From contig QAOA01008075.1 in the NCBI GenBank assembly GCA_003255065.1, positions 322,608 to 386,607 of the forward strand: a stretch of DNA of 64,000 nucleotides, in the 5' to 3' direction. Positions 13,601 through 25,200 of this stretch are shown one piece after another (positions within the stretch are counted from its first letter, which is position 1; each line of letters opens with the position of its first letter). A model generated the notes under the pieces. That model did not search any database. It saw only the letters and a program-made list of their open reading frames with translations, and was not told where the DNA came from. A program made the translations under genes and the position numbers. This DNA is from Cercis canadensis. Taxonomy: Eukaryota > Streptophyta > Magnoliopsida > Fabales > Fabaceae.

Positions 13601-16600
13601 AGACACTATATCTGCCCCGGGACCCTTTTTCGGTTCATCTCTGTTTCTAAATGTTTCTAACTCCGATATTTTTCTTATAATTCACTGTATCTATGACTGG
13701 CCAGATTCCTTGTGAGTCACTATATCTGCCCCGGGACCCTGTTTCGGTTGATCTCTGTTTCTAACTCAAATATTTTTCTTCTGGTTCACAGTATCTGCCT
13801 CGGGACCCGTTTTCGGTTCATCCCTTTTTCTCACTCGGATATTTTTCTTATGGTTTACTTTATCTGGGACCGGACAGTTTCCTGGTGAGTCACTATATCT
13901 GCTCCGGGACCCTATTTCGGTTCATCCCTGTTTCTAGATGTTTCTAACTCGTATATTTTTCTTATAGTGCACTGTATCAAGGACTGGACAGTATACTGGG
14001 GAGTCACTATATCTGCCCCGGGACCCTGTTTCGGTTCATCCCTTTTTCTAACTCGGATATTTTGCTTTTGGTTCACTGTACCTGGGACTGGACAGTTTCC
14101 TGGTGAGTCACTATATCTGCTCCGGGACCCTGTTTCGGTTCATATCAGTTTTTAAATGTTTCTAACTCGTATATTTTTCTTATAGTGTACTGTATCGAGG
14201 ACTGGACAGTTTCCTGGTGAGTAACTATATCTGCCCCGGGACCCTGTTTCGGTTCATCCTTGTTTCTAACTCAGATACTTTTCTTCTAGTTCACAGTATC
14301 TGCCTCGGGACCCGTTTTCGGTTCATCCCTTTTTCTAAATCGGATATTTTTCTTATGGTTCACTTTATCTAGGACTGCACAGATTCCTGGTGAGTCACTA
14401 TATCTGCCTCGGGACCCTGTTTCGGTTCATCCCTGTTTCTAACTCGGATATTTTTCTTCTGGTTCACTGTAACTAGGGCTGACTAGTTTCCTGGTGAGTC
14501 ACTATATCTGGGCCAGGGCCCTATTTCGGTTCATCCCTATTTCTGACTTGGATATTTTTCTTATGGTTCACTTTATCTAGGACTGGACAATTTCTTGGTG
14601 AGTCACTATATCTGCCCCGGAACCCTGTTTCAGTTCATTCCTTTTTCTAAATGTTTCTAACTCGGATATTTTTCTTATAGTTCACTGTATCGAGGACTAG
14701 ACAGTTTCCAGGTGAGTCACTATATCTGCCCCGGGACCCTGTTTCGGTTCATCCCTGTTTCTAACTTGGATATTTTGCTTATGGTTCACTGTACCTGCGG
14801 CTAGACGGTTTCCTGGCGTGTCACTATATCTGCCCCGGGACCCTTTTTTGGTTCATCCATGTTTCTAACTCGGATATTTTTCTTTTGGTTCACTGTATCT
14901 GGGGCTGGACAGTTTCCTGGTTAGTCACTATATCTGCCCCGGGACCCTGTTTCGGTTCATCCCTGTTTCTAACTCGGATATATTTCTTCTGGTTCACTGT
15001 AACTCGGGCTGACTAGTTTCCTGTTGAGTCACTATATCTGGGCCAGGGCCCTGTTTCAGTTCATCCCTATTCCTGACTCGGATATTTTTCTTACGGTTCA
15101 CTTTATCTGGGACTGGACAGACTCCTGGTGAGTCACTATATCTGCCCCGGGACCCTATTTCGGTTCATCCCTATTTCTAACTCGGATATTTTGCTTATGG
15201 TTCACTGTACCTGTGGCTGGATAGTTTCCTGGTGTGTCACTATATCTGCCCCATGACCCTTTTTCGGTTCATCCCTATTCCTGACTCAGATATTTTTCCT
15301 ATGGTTCACTTTATCTGGGACTGGACAGTTTCCTGGTGAGTCACTATATCTGCCCCGGGACCCTGTTTCGGTTCATCCTTGTTTCTAAATTTTTCTAACT
15401 CGGATATTTTTCTTATTGTTCATTGTATAGAGGACTGGACAGTTTCCTGGTGAGTCACTATCTCTGCCCCGGGACCCTGTTTCGGTTCATTCCTGTTTCT
15501 AAATATTTCTAACTCGAAAATATTTCTTATAATTCACTGTATCTAGGACTGGACAGTTTCCTGGTGAGTCACTATATCTGGCTCGTGAGCCGTTTTCGGT
15601 TCATCCCTTTTTCTAACTCGGATATTTTGCTTATGGTTCACTGTACCTGCGGCTGGACAGTTTCCTGGTGAGTCACTATATATGTCCCGGGACCCTTTTT
15701 CGGTTCATCCCCGTTTCTAACTTTTTCTAACTCGGATATTTTTCTTTTGGTTCACTGTATGTGGGGCTGAACAGTTTCCCTGTGAGGCACTATATCTGCC
15801 TCGGGAACTGTTTTCGGTTCATCCCTATTTCGAACTCGGATATTTTGCTTATGGTTCACTGTACCTGGGGATGGACAGTTTCCTGTTGAGTCACTATATC
15901 TGCCCCGGGACCCTGTTTCGGTTCATCCTTGTTTCTAACTAAGATATTTTTCTTCTGGTTCACAGTATCTGCCTCAGGACCCGTTTTCGGTTCATCCCTT
16001 TTTCTAACTCGGATATTTTTCTTATGGTTCACTTTATCTGGGACCGGACAGTTTCCTGGTGAGTCACTATATCTGCTCCGGGACCCTATTTCGGTTCATA
16101 TCAGTTTCTAAATGTTTCTAACTCATATATTTTTCTTATAGTGCATTATATCGAGGACTGGACTGTTTCCTGGTGAGTAACTATATCTGCCCCAGGACCT
16201 TGTTTCGGTTCATCCCTGTTTCTAACTTAGATATTTTTCTTCTAGTTCACAGTATCTGCCTCGGGACCCGTTTTCGGTTCATCCCTTTTTCTAACTCGGA
16301 TATTTTTCTTATGGTTCACTTTATCTGGGATTGGACAGATTCCTGGTGAGTCACTATATCTGCCTCGGGACCCTGTTTCGGTTCATCCCTATTTCTAACT
16401 CGGATATTTTTTTTCTGGTTCACTGTAACTAGGGCTGACTAGTTTCCTGGTGAGTCACTATATCTGGGCCAGGGCCCTGTTTCGGTTCATCCCTATTTCT
16501 GACTCGGATATTTTTCTTATGGTTCAGTTTATCTGGGACTGGACAATTTCCTGGTGAGTCACTATATCTGCCCCGGAACCCTGTTTCGGTTCATTCCTGT
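7640..16600. repeat. 5.8-kb tandem duplication (7,640-13,403 and 13,404 onward)
   Basis: The first ~3 kb of each copy is collinear. CATCCCCG at 7,655 pairs with 13,419, GTTGATC at 7,984 with 13,748 and CATATCAG at 8,377 with 14,141, all at offset 5,764. From GCCTCGGG at 8,468/14,301 onward the offset is 5,833, shown by GTTTCCA at 8,871/14,704, TATTTCTAAC at 9,671/15,504 and GTTCATATCA at 10,261/16,094. The jump of 69 is one 69-bp monomer missing from the first copy near 8,460. The match fades near 10,770 and 16,600, so the second copy is partial or its far part has been replaced. The copy boundary coincides with the left edge of homology, as expected of a direct tandem duplication. Confidence 0.85.
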
Positions 16601-16919
16601 TTCTAAATGTTTCTGACTTGGATATTTTTCTTATAGTTCACTGTATCGAGGACTGGACAGTTTCCAGGCGAGTCACTATATCTGCCCCGGGACCCTGTTT
16701 CGGTTCATTCCTGTTTCTAACTCGGATATTTCGCTTATGGTTCACTGTACCTGCGGCTGGACGGTTTCCTGGTGTGTCACTATATCTGCCCCGGGACCCT
16801 TTTTTGGTTCATCCATGTTTCTAACTCGTATATTTTGCTTTTGGTTCACTGTATCTGGGGCTGGACAGTATCCTGGTTAGTCACTATATCTGCCCCGGGA
16901 CCCTGTTTCGGTTCATCCC

Positions 16920-18020
16920 TGTTTCTAACTAAGATATTTTTCTTCTGGTTCACAGTATCTGCCTCAGGACCCGTTTTCGGTTCATCCCTTTTTCTAACTC
17001 GGATATTTTTCTTACGGTTCACTTTATCTGGGACTGGACAGACTCCTGGTGAGTCACTATATCTACCCCGGGACCCTATTTCGGTTCATCCCTATTTCTA
17101 ACTCGGATATTTTGCTTATGGTTCACTTTACCTGTGGCTGGATAGTTTCCTGATGTGTCACTATATCTGCCCCAGGACCCTTTTTCGGTTCATCCCTATT
17201 CCTGACTTAGATATTTTTCCTATGGTTCACTTTATCCGGGACTGGACAGTTTCCTGGTGAGTCACTATATCTGCCCCGGGACCCTGTTTCGGTTCATCCT
17301 TGTTTCTAAATTTTTCTAACTCGGATATTTTTCTTATTGTTCACTGTATAGAGGATTGGACAGTTTCCTGGTGAGTCACTATCTCTGCCCCGGGACCCTG
17401 TTTCGGTTCATTCCTGTTTCTAAATATTTCTAACTCGAATATATTTCTTATAATTCACTGTATCTAGGACTGGACAGTTTCCTGGTGAGTCACTATATCT
17501 GGCTCGGGAGCCGTTTTCGTTTCATCCCTTTTTCTAACTCGGATATTTTGCTTATGCTTCACTGTACCTGGGGCTGGACAGTTTCCTGGTGAGTCACTAT
17601 ATATGCCCCGGGACCCTGTTTCTGTTCATCCCTGTTTATAACTAAGATATTTTTCTTCTGGTTCACAGTATCTGCCTCGGGACCCGTTTTCGGTTCATCC
17701 CTTTTTCTAACTCGGATATTTTTCTTATGGTTCACTTTATCTGGGACCGGACAGTTTCCTGGTGAGTCACTATATCTGCTCCGGGACCCTGTTTCGGTTC
17801 ATATCAGTTTCTAAATGTTTCTAACTCGTATATTTTTCTTATAGTGCATTGTATTGAGGGCTGGACAGTTTCCTGGTGAGTAACTATATCTGCCCTGGGA
17901 CCTTGTTTCGGTTCATCCCTGTTTCTAACTCAGATATTTTTCTTCTAGTTCCCAGTATCTGCCTCGGGACCCGTTTTCGGTTCATCGCTTTTTCTAACTC
18001 GGATATTTTTCTTATGGTTC
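16920..18020. repeat. Further partial copy of the 15-16.3 kb segment
   Basis: GACTCC at 17,041 matches 15,120 and the AATATTTCTAAC region near 17,403 matches 15,482, both at offset 1,921. At AACTAAGAT (17,640 versus 15,937) and at GTTCATATCA (17,797 versus 16,094) the offset is 1,703. The loss of 218 bp equals one 104 + 114 dimer. The match ends near 18,020, where CACTGTACCTGGGGATGG replaces the expected CACTTTATC. With the 5.8-kb duplication this gives three related copies of the same stretch between about 9.2 and 18 kb. Confidence 0.82.
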
Positions 18021-18879
18021 ACTGTACCTGGGGATGGACAGCTTCCTGGTGAGTCACTATATCTGCCCCGGAACCCTGTTTCGGTTCATCCCTATTTCTA
18101 ACTCAGATATTTTTCTTCTGTTTCACAGTATCTGCCTCGGGACCCGTTTACGGTTCATCCCTTTTTCTAACTCGGATATTTTTCTTAGGGTTAACTTTAT
18201 CTGGGACCGGACAGTTTCCTGGTGAGTCACTATATCTGCTCCGGGACCCTGTTTCGGTTTATCCCTGTTTCTAAATGTTTCTAACTCGTATATTTTTCTT
18301 ATAGTGCCCTGTATCGAGGACAGGACAGTATCCTAGTGAGTCACCATATCTGCCCCTGGACCCTGTTTCGGTTCATCCCTGTTCCTGACTCAGATATTTT
18401 GCTTATGGTTCACTGTACCTGGGACTAGACAGTTTCCTGGTGAGTCACTATAGCTGCTCCGGGACCCTGATTCGGTTCATCCCTGTTTCTAAATGTTTCT
18501 AACTCGTATATTGTTCTTATAGTACACTGTATCGAGGACTGGACAGTTTCCTGGTGAGTCACTATCTCTGCCCCGGGACACTGTTTCGGTTCATCGCTGT
18601 TTCTAACTCGGATATTTTGCTTATGGTTCACTGTACCTGCGGCTGGACGGTTTCCTGGTGTGTCACTATATCTGCCCCGGGACCCTGTTTCGATTCATCC
18701 CTGTTTCTAACTCGGATATTTTTCTTTTGGTTCATTGTAACTGGGGATGACTAGTTTCCTGGTGAGTCACTATATCTGGGACAGGGCCCTGTTTCTGTTC
18801 ATCCCTATTCCTGACTCAGATATTTTTCTTATGGTTCACTTTATCTGGGACTGGACAGTTTCCTGGTGAGTCACTATAT

Positions 18880-21800
18880 CTGCCCCGGGACCCTGTTTCG
18901 ATTCATCCCTGTTTCTAAATGTTTCTAACTCGGATATTTTTCTTATTGTTCACTGTATAGAGGACTGGACAGTTTAATGTTGGGTCACTATCTGTGCCCC
19001 GGGACCCTGTTTCGGTTCATCCCTTTTTCTATATATTTCTAACTCGAATATTTTTCTTATAATTCACTGTATCTAGGACTGGACAGTTTCTTGGTGAGTC
19101 ACTATATCTTCCTCGGGAGCCGTTTTCGGTTCATCCATTTTTCTAACTCGTATATTTTGCTTATGGTTCACTGTACCTAGGGTTGGACAGTTTCCTGGTG
19201 AGTCACTATATATGCCCCGGGATTCTTTTTCGGTTCATCCCAGTTTCTAACTGTTTCTAACTTGGATATTTTTCTTTTGGTTCACTGTATCTGGGGCTGG
19301 ACAGTTTCCTGTTGAGTCACTATATCTGCCCCGGGACCTTGTTTCGGTTCATCCCTGTTTCTAATTCGGATATTTTTCTTTTGGTTCACTCTATCTGGGG
19401 CTAGATAGTTTCCCTGTGAGGCACTATATCTACCTCGGGACCCGTTTTCAGTTCTTCCCCATTTCTAAATGTTTCTAACTCCGATATTTTTCATATAATT
19501 CACTGTATCTATGACTGGACAGATTCCTGGTGAGTCACTATATCTGGCCCAGGGCCCTGTTTCGGTTTGTCCCTATTTCTGACTCGGATATTTTTCTTAT
19601 GGTTCACTTTATCTGGGACTGGACAGTTTCCTGTTGAGTCACTATATCTGCCCCGGAACCTTATTTCGGTTCATCCCTGTTTCTAAATGTTTCTAACTCG
19701 GATATTTTTCTTATTGTTCACTGTATAGAGGACTGGACAGTTTCCTGGTGAGTCACTATCTCTGCCCCGGGACCCTGTTTAGGTTCATCCCTTTCTCTAA
19801 CTCGGATATTTTTCTTATGGTTCACTTTATCTGGGACTGGACAGATTCCTGGTGAGTCACTATATCTGCCCCGGGACCCTATTAAGGTTCATCCCTGTTT
19901 CTAACTCGGATATTTTGCTTATGGTTCACTGTACCTGCGGCTGGATGGTTTCCTGGTGTGTCACTATATCTACCCCAGGACCCTTTTTCGGTTCATCCTT
20001 GTTTCTAACTGTTTCTAACTCGGATATTTTTCTTTTGGTTCACTGTATCTGGGGCTGGACAGTTTCCTGGTGAGTCACTATATCTACCCTGGGTACCTGT
20101 TTCGGTTCATCCCTGTTTCTAACTCGGATGTTTTTCTTCTGGTTCACTGTAACTGGGGCTGACTAGTTTCCTGGTGAGTCACTATTTCAGGGCCAGGGCC
20201 CTGTTTCGGTTCATCCCTATTCCTGACTCGGATATTTTTCTTATGGTTCACTTTATCTGGGACTAGACAGTTTTCTGGTGAGTCACTATATCTGCCCCGG
20301 GACCCTGTTTCGATTCATCCCTGTTTCTAACTCGGATATTTTTCTTTGGGTTCATTGTAACTGGGGCTGACTAGTTTCCTGGTGAGTCACTATATCTGGG
20401 CCAGGGCCCTGTTTCTGTTCATCCCTATTCCTGACTCACATATTTTTCTTACGGTTCACTTTATCTGGGACTGGACAGTTTCCTGGTGAGTCACTATATC
20501 TGCCCCGGAACCTTGTTTCGGTTCATCCCTGTTTCTAAATGTTTCTAACTCGGATATTTTTCTTATTGTTCACTGTATAGAGGACTGGACAGTTTCCTGG
20601 TGAGTCACTATCTCTGCCCCGGGACCCTGTTTACGTTCATCCCTTTCTCTAACTCGGATATTTTTCTTATGGTTCACTTTATCTGGGACTGGACAGATTC
20701 CTGGTGAGTCACTATATCTGCCCCGGGACCCTATTTCGGTTCATCCCTGTTTCTAACTCGGATATTTTCTTATGGTTCACTGTACCTGCGGCTGGATGGT
20801 TTCCTGGTGTGTCACTATATCTGCCCCAGGACCCTTTTTCGGTTCATCCCTGTTTCTAACTGTTTCTAACTCGGATATTTTTCTTTTGGTTCACTGTATC
20901 TGGGGCTGGATAGTTTCCTGGTGAGTCACTATATCTGCCCCGGGACCCTGTTTCGGTTCATCCCTGTTTCTAACTCGGATATTTTTCTTCTGGTTCGCTG
21001 TAACTCGGGCTGACTAGTTTCCTGGTGAGTCACTATATCTGGGCCAGGGCCCTGTTTCGGTTCATCCCTATTCCTGACTCAGATATTTTTCTTATGGTTC
21101 ACTTTGTCTGGGACTGGACAGTTTCCTGGTGAGTCACTATATCTGCCCCGGAACCCTGTTTCGGTTCATCCCTGTTTCTAAATGTTTCTAACTCTGATAT
21201 TTTTCTTATAGTTCACTGTATCGAGGACTGGACAGTTTGCTGGTGTGTCACTATATCTGCCCCGGCACCCTGTTTCGGTTCATCCCTGTTTCTAAATGCT
21301 TCTAACTCGGATATTTTTCTTATTGTTCACTGTATAGAGGACTGGACAGTTTCCTGTTGAGTCACTATCTCTGCCCCGGGACCCTGTTTAGGTTCATCCC
21401 TGTTTCTAAATATTTCTGACTCGAATATTTTTCTTATAATTCACTGTATTTAGGACTGAACAATTTCCTGGTGAGTCACAACATCTGCCACGGGAGCCGT
21501 TTTCGGTTCATCCCTTTTTCTAACTCGGATATTTTGCTTATGGTTCACTGTACCTGGGGCTGGACAGTTTCCTGGTTAGTCACTATATCTGCCTCGGGAC
21601 CGTTTTTCAGTTCATCCTAGTTTCTAACTGTTTCTAACTCGAATATTTTTCTTTTGGTTCACTGTATCTGGGGCTAGACAGTTTCCCTGTGAGGCACTAT
21701 ATCTGCCTCGGGACCCATTTTTGTTTCATCCCTATTTCTAAATGTTTCTAACTCCGATATTTTTCTTATAATTCACTGTATCTATGACTGGACAGATTCC

Positions 21801-22245
21801 TGGTGAGTCACTATATCTGCCCCGAGACCCTGTTTCGGTTCATCCCTGTTTCTAACTCAGATATTTTTCTTCTGGTTCACAGTATCTGCCTCGGGACCCG
21901 TTTTCGGTTCATCCCTTTTTCTAACTCGGATATTTTTGTTATGGTTCACTTTATCTGGGAATAGACAGTTTCCTGGTGAGTCACTATAACTGCTCCGGGA
22001 CACTGTTTCGGTTCATCCCTGTTTCTAAATGTTTCTCACTCGTATATTTTTCTTATAGTGCACTGTATCGAGGACTGGACAGTATCATGGTGAGTCACTA
22101 TATCTGCCCCGGGACCCTGTTTCGATGTATCCCTGTTTCTAAATGTTTCTCACTCGTATATTTTTCTTATAGTGCACTGTATCGAGGACTGGACAGTTTC
22201 ATGGTGAGTCACTATATTTGCCCCGAGACCCTGTTTCGGTTCATC
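18880..22245. repeat. Long-range duplicated block, left copy (partner 57,250-59,770)
   Basis: The unusual TTCTATATATTTCTAAC at 19,031 pairs with 57,404, and GGGATTCTTTTTCGG at 19,221 with 57,594, both at offset 38,373. The doubled GTTTCTCACTCG monomers at 22,031 and 22,145 pair with 59,553 and 59,667 (offset 37,522). The 851-bp change in offset is accounted for by an extra tandem unit in this copy, listed separately. Homology stops near 18,860-18,900 on the left and near 22,245 on the right, where this copy continues with AACTCAGATAT while the partner continues with TAAATG. Confidence 0.87.
19590..21165. repeat. 852-bp higher-order repeat, two tandem copies
   Basis: The rare CTTTCTCTAACTCGG variant occurs at 19,791 and 20,643, exactly 852 bp apart. 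GGAACCTT(A/G)TTTCGG, TTATTGTTCACTGTATAGAGG, the CTGCGGCTGGATGG monomer and the TTTCTAACTGTTTC monomer keep the same order in both. 852 equals six 104-bp plus two 114-bp monomers. The second copy has a 1-bp loss near 20,768 (GATATTTTCTTATGG). The segment at 57,250-59,770 carries one such unit, so copy number changed after the long-range duplication, or during it. Confidence 0.85.
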
Positions 22246-25200
22246 CCTGTTTCTAACTCAGATATTTTTCTTCTAGTTCACAGTATCTGCCTCGGGACCC
22301 GTTTTCGGTTCATCCATTTTCCTGACTCGGATATTTTGCTTATGGTTCACTGTACCTGGGGCTGGACAGTTTCCTGGTGAGTCACTATATCTGCCCCGGG
22401 ACCCTGTTTCGGTTCATCCCTGTTAGTAACTCGTATATTTTTCTTATGGTTCACTGTATGTAGGGCTGCATAGTTTCCTGGTGAGTTACTATATCTGGCC
22501 CAGGGCCCTGTTTCGGTTTGTCCCTATTTCTAACTCGGATATTTTTCTTATGGTTCACTTTATCTGGGACTGGACAGTTTCCTGGTGAGTCACTATATCT
22601 TCCCCGGAACCCTGTTTCGGTTCATCCCTGTTTCTAAATGTTTTTAACTCTGATATTTTTCTTATAGTTCACTGTATCGAGGACTGGACAGTTTCCTGGT
22701 GAGTCACTATATCTGCCCCGGGACCCTGTTTCGGATCATCCCTGTTTCTAACTCGGATATTTTGCTTATGGTTCACTGTACCTGCGGCTTGACGGTTTCC
22801 TGATGTGTCACTATATCTGCCCCGCGAACCTTTTTCGGTTCATCCCTGTTTCTAACTGTTTCTAACTCGGATATTTTTCTTTTAGTTCACTATATCTGGG
22901 GCTGGACAGTTTCCTGGTGAGTCACTATATATGCCCCGGGAACCTTTTTCGGTTCATCCCAGTTTCTAACTGTTTCTAACTCGAATATTTTCCTTTTGGT
23001 TCACTGTATCTGGGGCTGGACAGTTTCCCTGTGAGGCACTATATCTTCCTCGGGACCCGTTTTCGGTTCATCCCTCTTTCTAACTCGGATATTTTGCTGA
23101 CGGTTCACTGTACCTGGGGATGGACAGTTTCCCGGTGAGACACTATATCTGTCCCGGGACCCTTTTTCGGTTCATCCCTGTTTCTAAATGTTTCTAACTC
23201 CGATATTTTTCTTATAATTCACTGTATCTATGACTGGACAGATTCCTGGTGAGTCACTATATCTGCCCCGGGACCCTGTTTCGGTTCATTCCTGTTTCTA
23301 ACTCAGATATTTTTCTTATGGTTCACAGTATCTGCCTCGGGACCCGTTTTTGTTTCACCCCTTTTTCTAACTCGGATATTTTTCTTATGGTTCACTTTAT
23401 CTAGGACTGGACAGTTTCCTGGTGAGTCACTATATCTGCTCCGGGACCCTGTTACGGTTCATCACTGTTTCTAAATGTTTATAACTCGTATATTTTTCTT
23501 ATAGTGCACTGTATCGAGGTCTGAACAGTATCCTGCTGAGTCACTATATCTGCCCCGGGACCCTGTTTCGGTTCATCCCTGTTTCTAACTCGGATATTTT
23601 GCGTATGGTTCACTGTACCTGGGACTGAACAGTTTCCTGGTGAGTCACTATATCTTCCCCGGGACCCTGTTTTGGTTTATCCCTGTTTCTAAATTTTTCT
23701 ACCTCGGATATTTTTCTTATTGGTCACTGTATAGAGGACTGGACAGTTTCCTGGTGAGTCATTATCTCTGCCCCGGGACCCTGTTTCGGTTCATCCCTGT
23801 TTCTAAATATTTCTAACTCGAATATTTTTCTTATAATTCATTGTATCTAGGACTGGACAGTTTCCTGGTGAGTCACTATATTTGGCTCGGGAGCCGTTTT
23901 CGGTTCATCCCTTTTTCTAACTCGGATATTTTGCTTATGGTTCTATGTACCTGGGGCAGGACAGTTTCCTGGTGAGTCACTATATATGCCCCGGGACCCT
24001 TTTTCGGTTCATCCCAGTTTCTAACTGTTTCTAACTCGGATATTTTTCTTTTGGTTCACTGTATCTGGGGCTGGACAGTTTCCCTGTGAGGTACTATATC
24101 GGCCTCGGGAACCGTTTTCAGTTCATCCCTATTTCTACATCGGATATTTTGCTTATGGTTCACTGTACCTGGGGATGGACAGTTTCCCGGTGAGACACTA
24201 TATCTGCCCCGGGACCCTTTTTCGGTTCATCTCTGTTTCTAAATGTTTCTAACTCCGATATTTTTCTTATAATTCAGTGTATCTATGACTGGACAGATTC
24301 CTGGTGAGTCACTATATCTTCCCCGGAACCCTGTTTCGGTTCATCCCTGTTTCTAAATGTTTCTAACTCGTATATTTTTCTTATAGTGCACTGTATCAAG
24401 GACTGGACAGTATCCTGGTGAGTCACTATATCTGCCCCGGGACCCTGTTTCGGTTCATCCCTGTTTCAAACTCGGATATTTTGCTTATGGTTCACTGTAC
24501 CTGGGACTGGACAGTTTCCTGGTGAGTCACTATATCTGCTCCGGGACCCTGTTTCGGTTCATATCAGTTTCTAAATGTTTCTATCTCGTATATTTTTCTT
24601 ATAGTGCACTATATCGAGGACTGGACAGTTTCCAGGTGAGTAACTATATCTGCCCTGGGACCCTGTTTCGGTTCATCCCTGTTTATAACTCAGATATTTT
24701 TCTTCGAGTTCACAATATCTGCCTCGGGACCCGTTTTCGGTTCATCCCTTTTTCTAACTCGGATATTTTTCTTATGGTTCACTTTATCTGGGACTGGATA
24801 GATTCCTGGTGAGTCACTATATCTGCCTCGGGACCCTGTTTCGGTTCATCCCTGTTTCTAACTCGGATATTTTTCTTCTTGTTCACTATAACTAGGGCTA
24901 ACTAGTTTCCTGGTGAGTCACTATATCTGGGCCAGGGCCCTGTTTCTGTTCATCCTTATTTCTGACTCGGATATTTTTCTTATGGTTCACTTTATCTGGC
25001 ACTGGACAATTTCCTGGTGAGTCACTCTATCTTCCCCGGAACCCTGTTTCGGTTCATCCCTGTTTCTAAATGTTTCTATATATTTTTCTTATGGTTCACT
25101 TTATCTGGGACTGGACAGTTTCCTTCTGAGTCACTATATCTGCCCCGGGACTCTGTTTCGGTTCATCCCTGTTTCTAAATTTTTCTAACTCGGATATTTT

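Noticed and set aside
21976-22380. Longest open frame (134 codons) as a possible gene
   Set aside because: It spans two 114-bp units, which keep frame because 114 is divisible by 3, plus a 69-bp unit that also keeps frame. Its length follows from the monomer sizes. A similar 101-codon frame at 59,483 is the duplicated copy.
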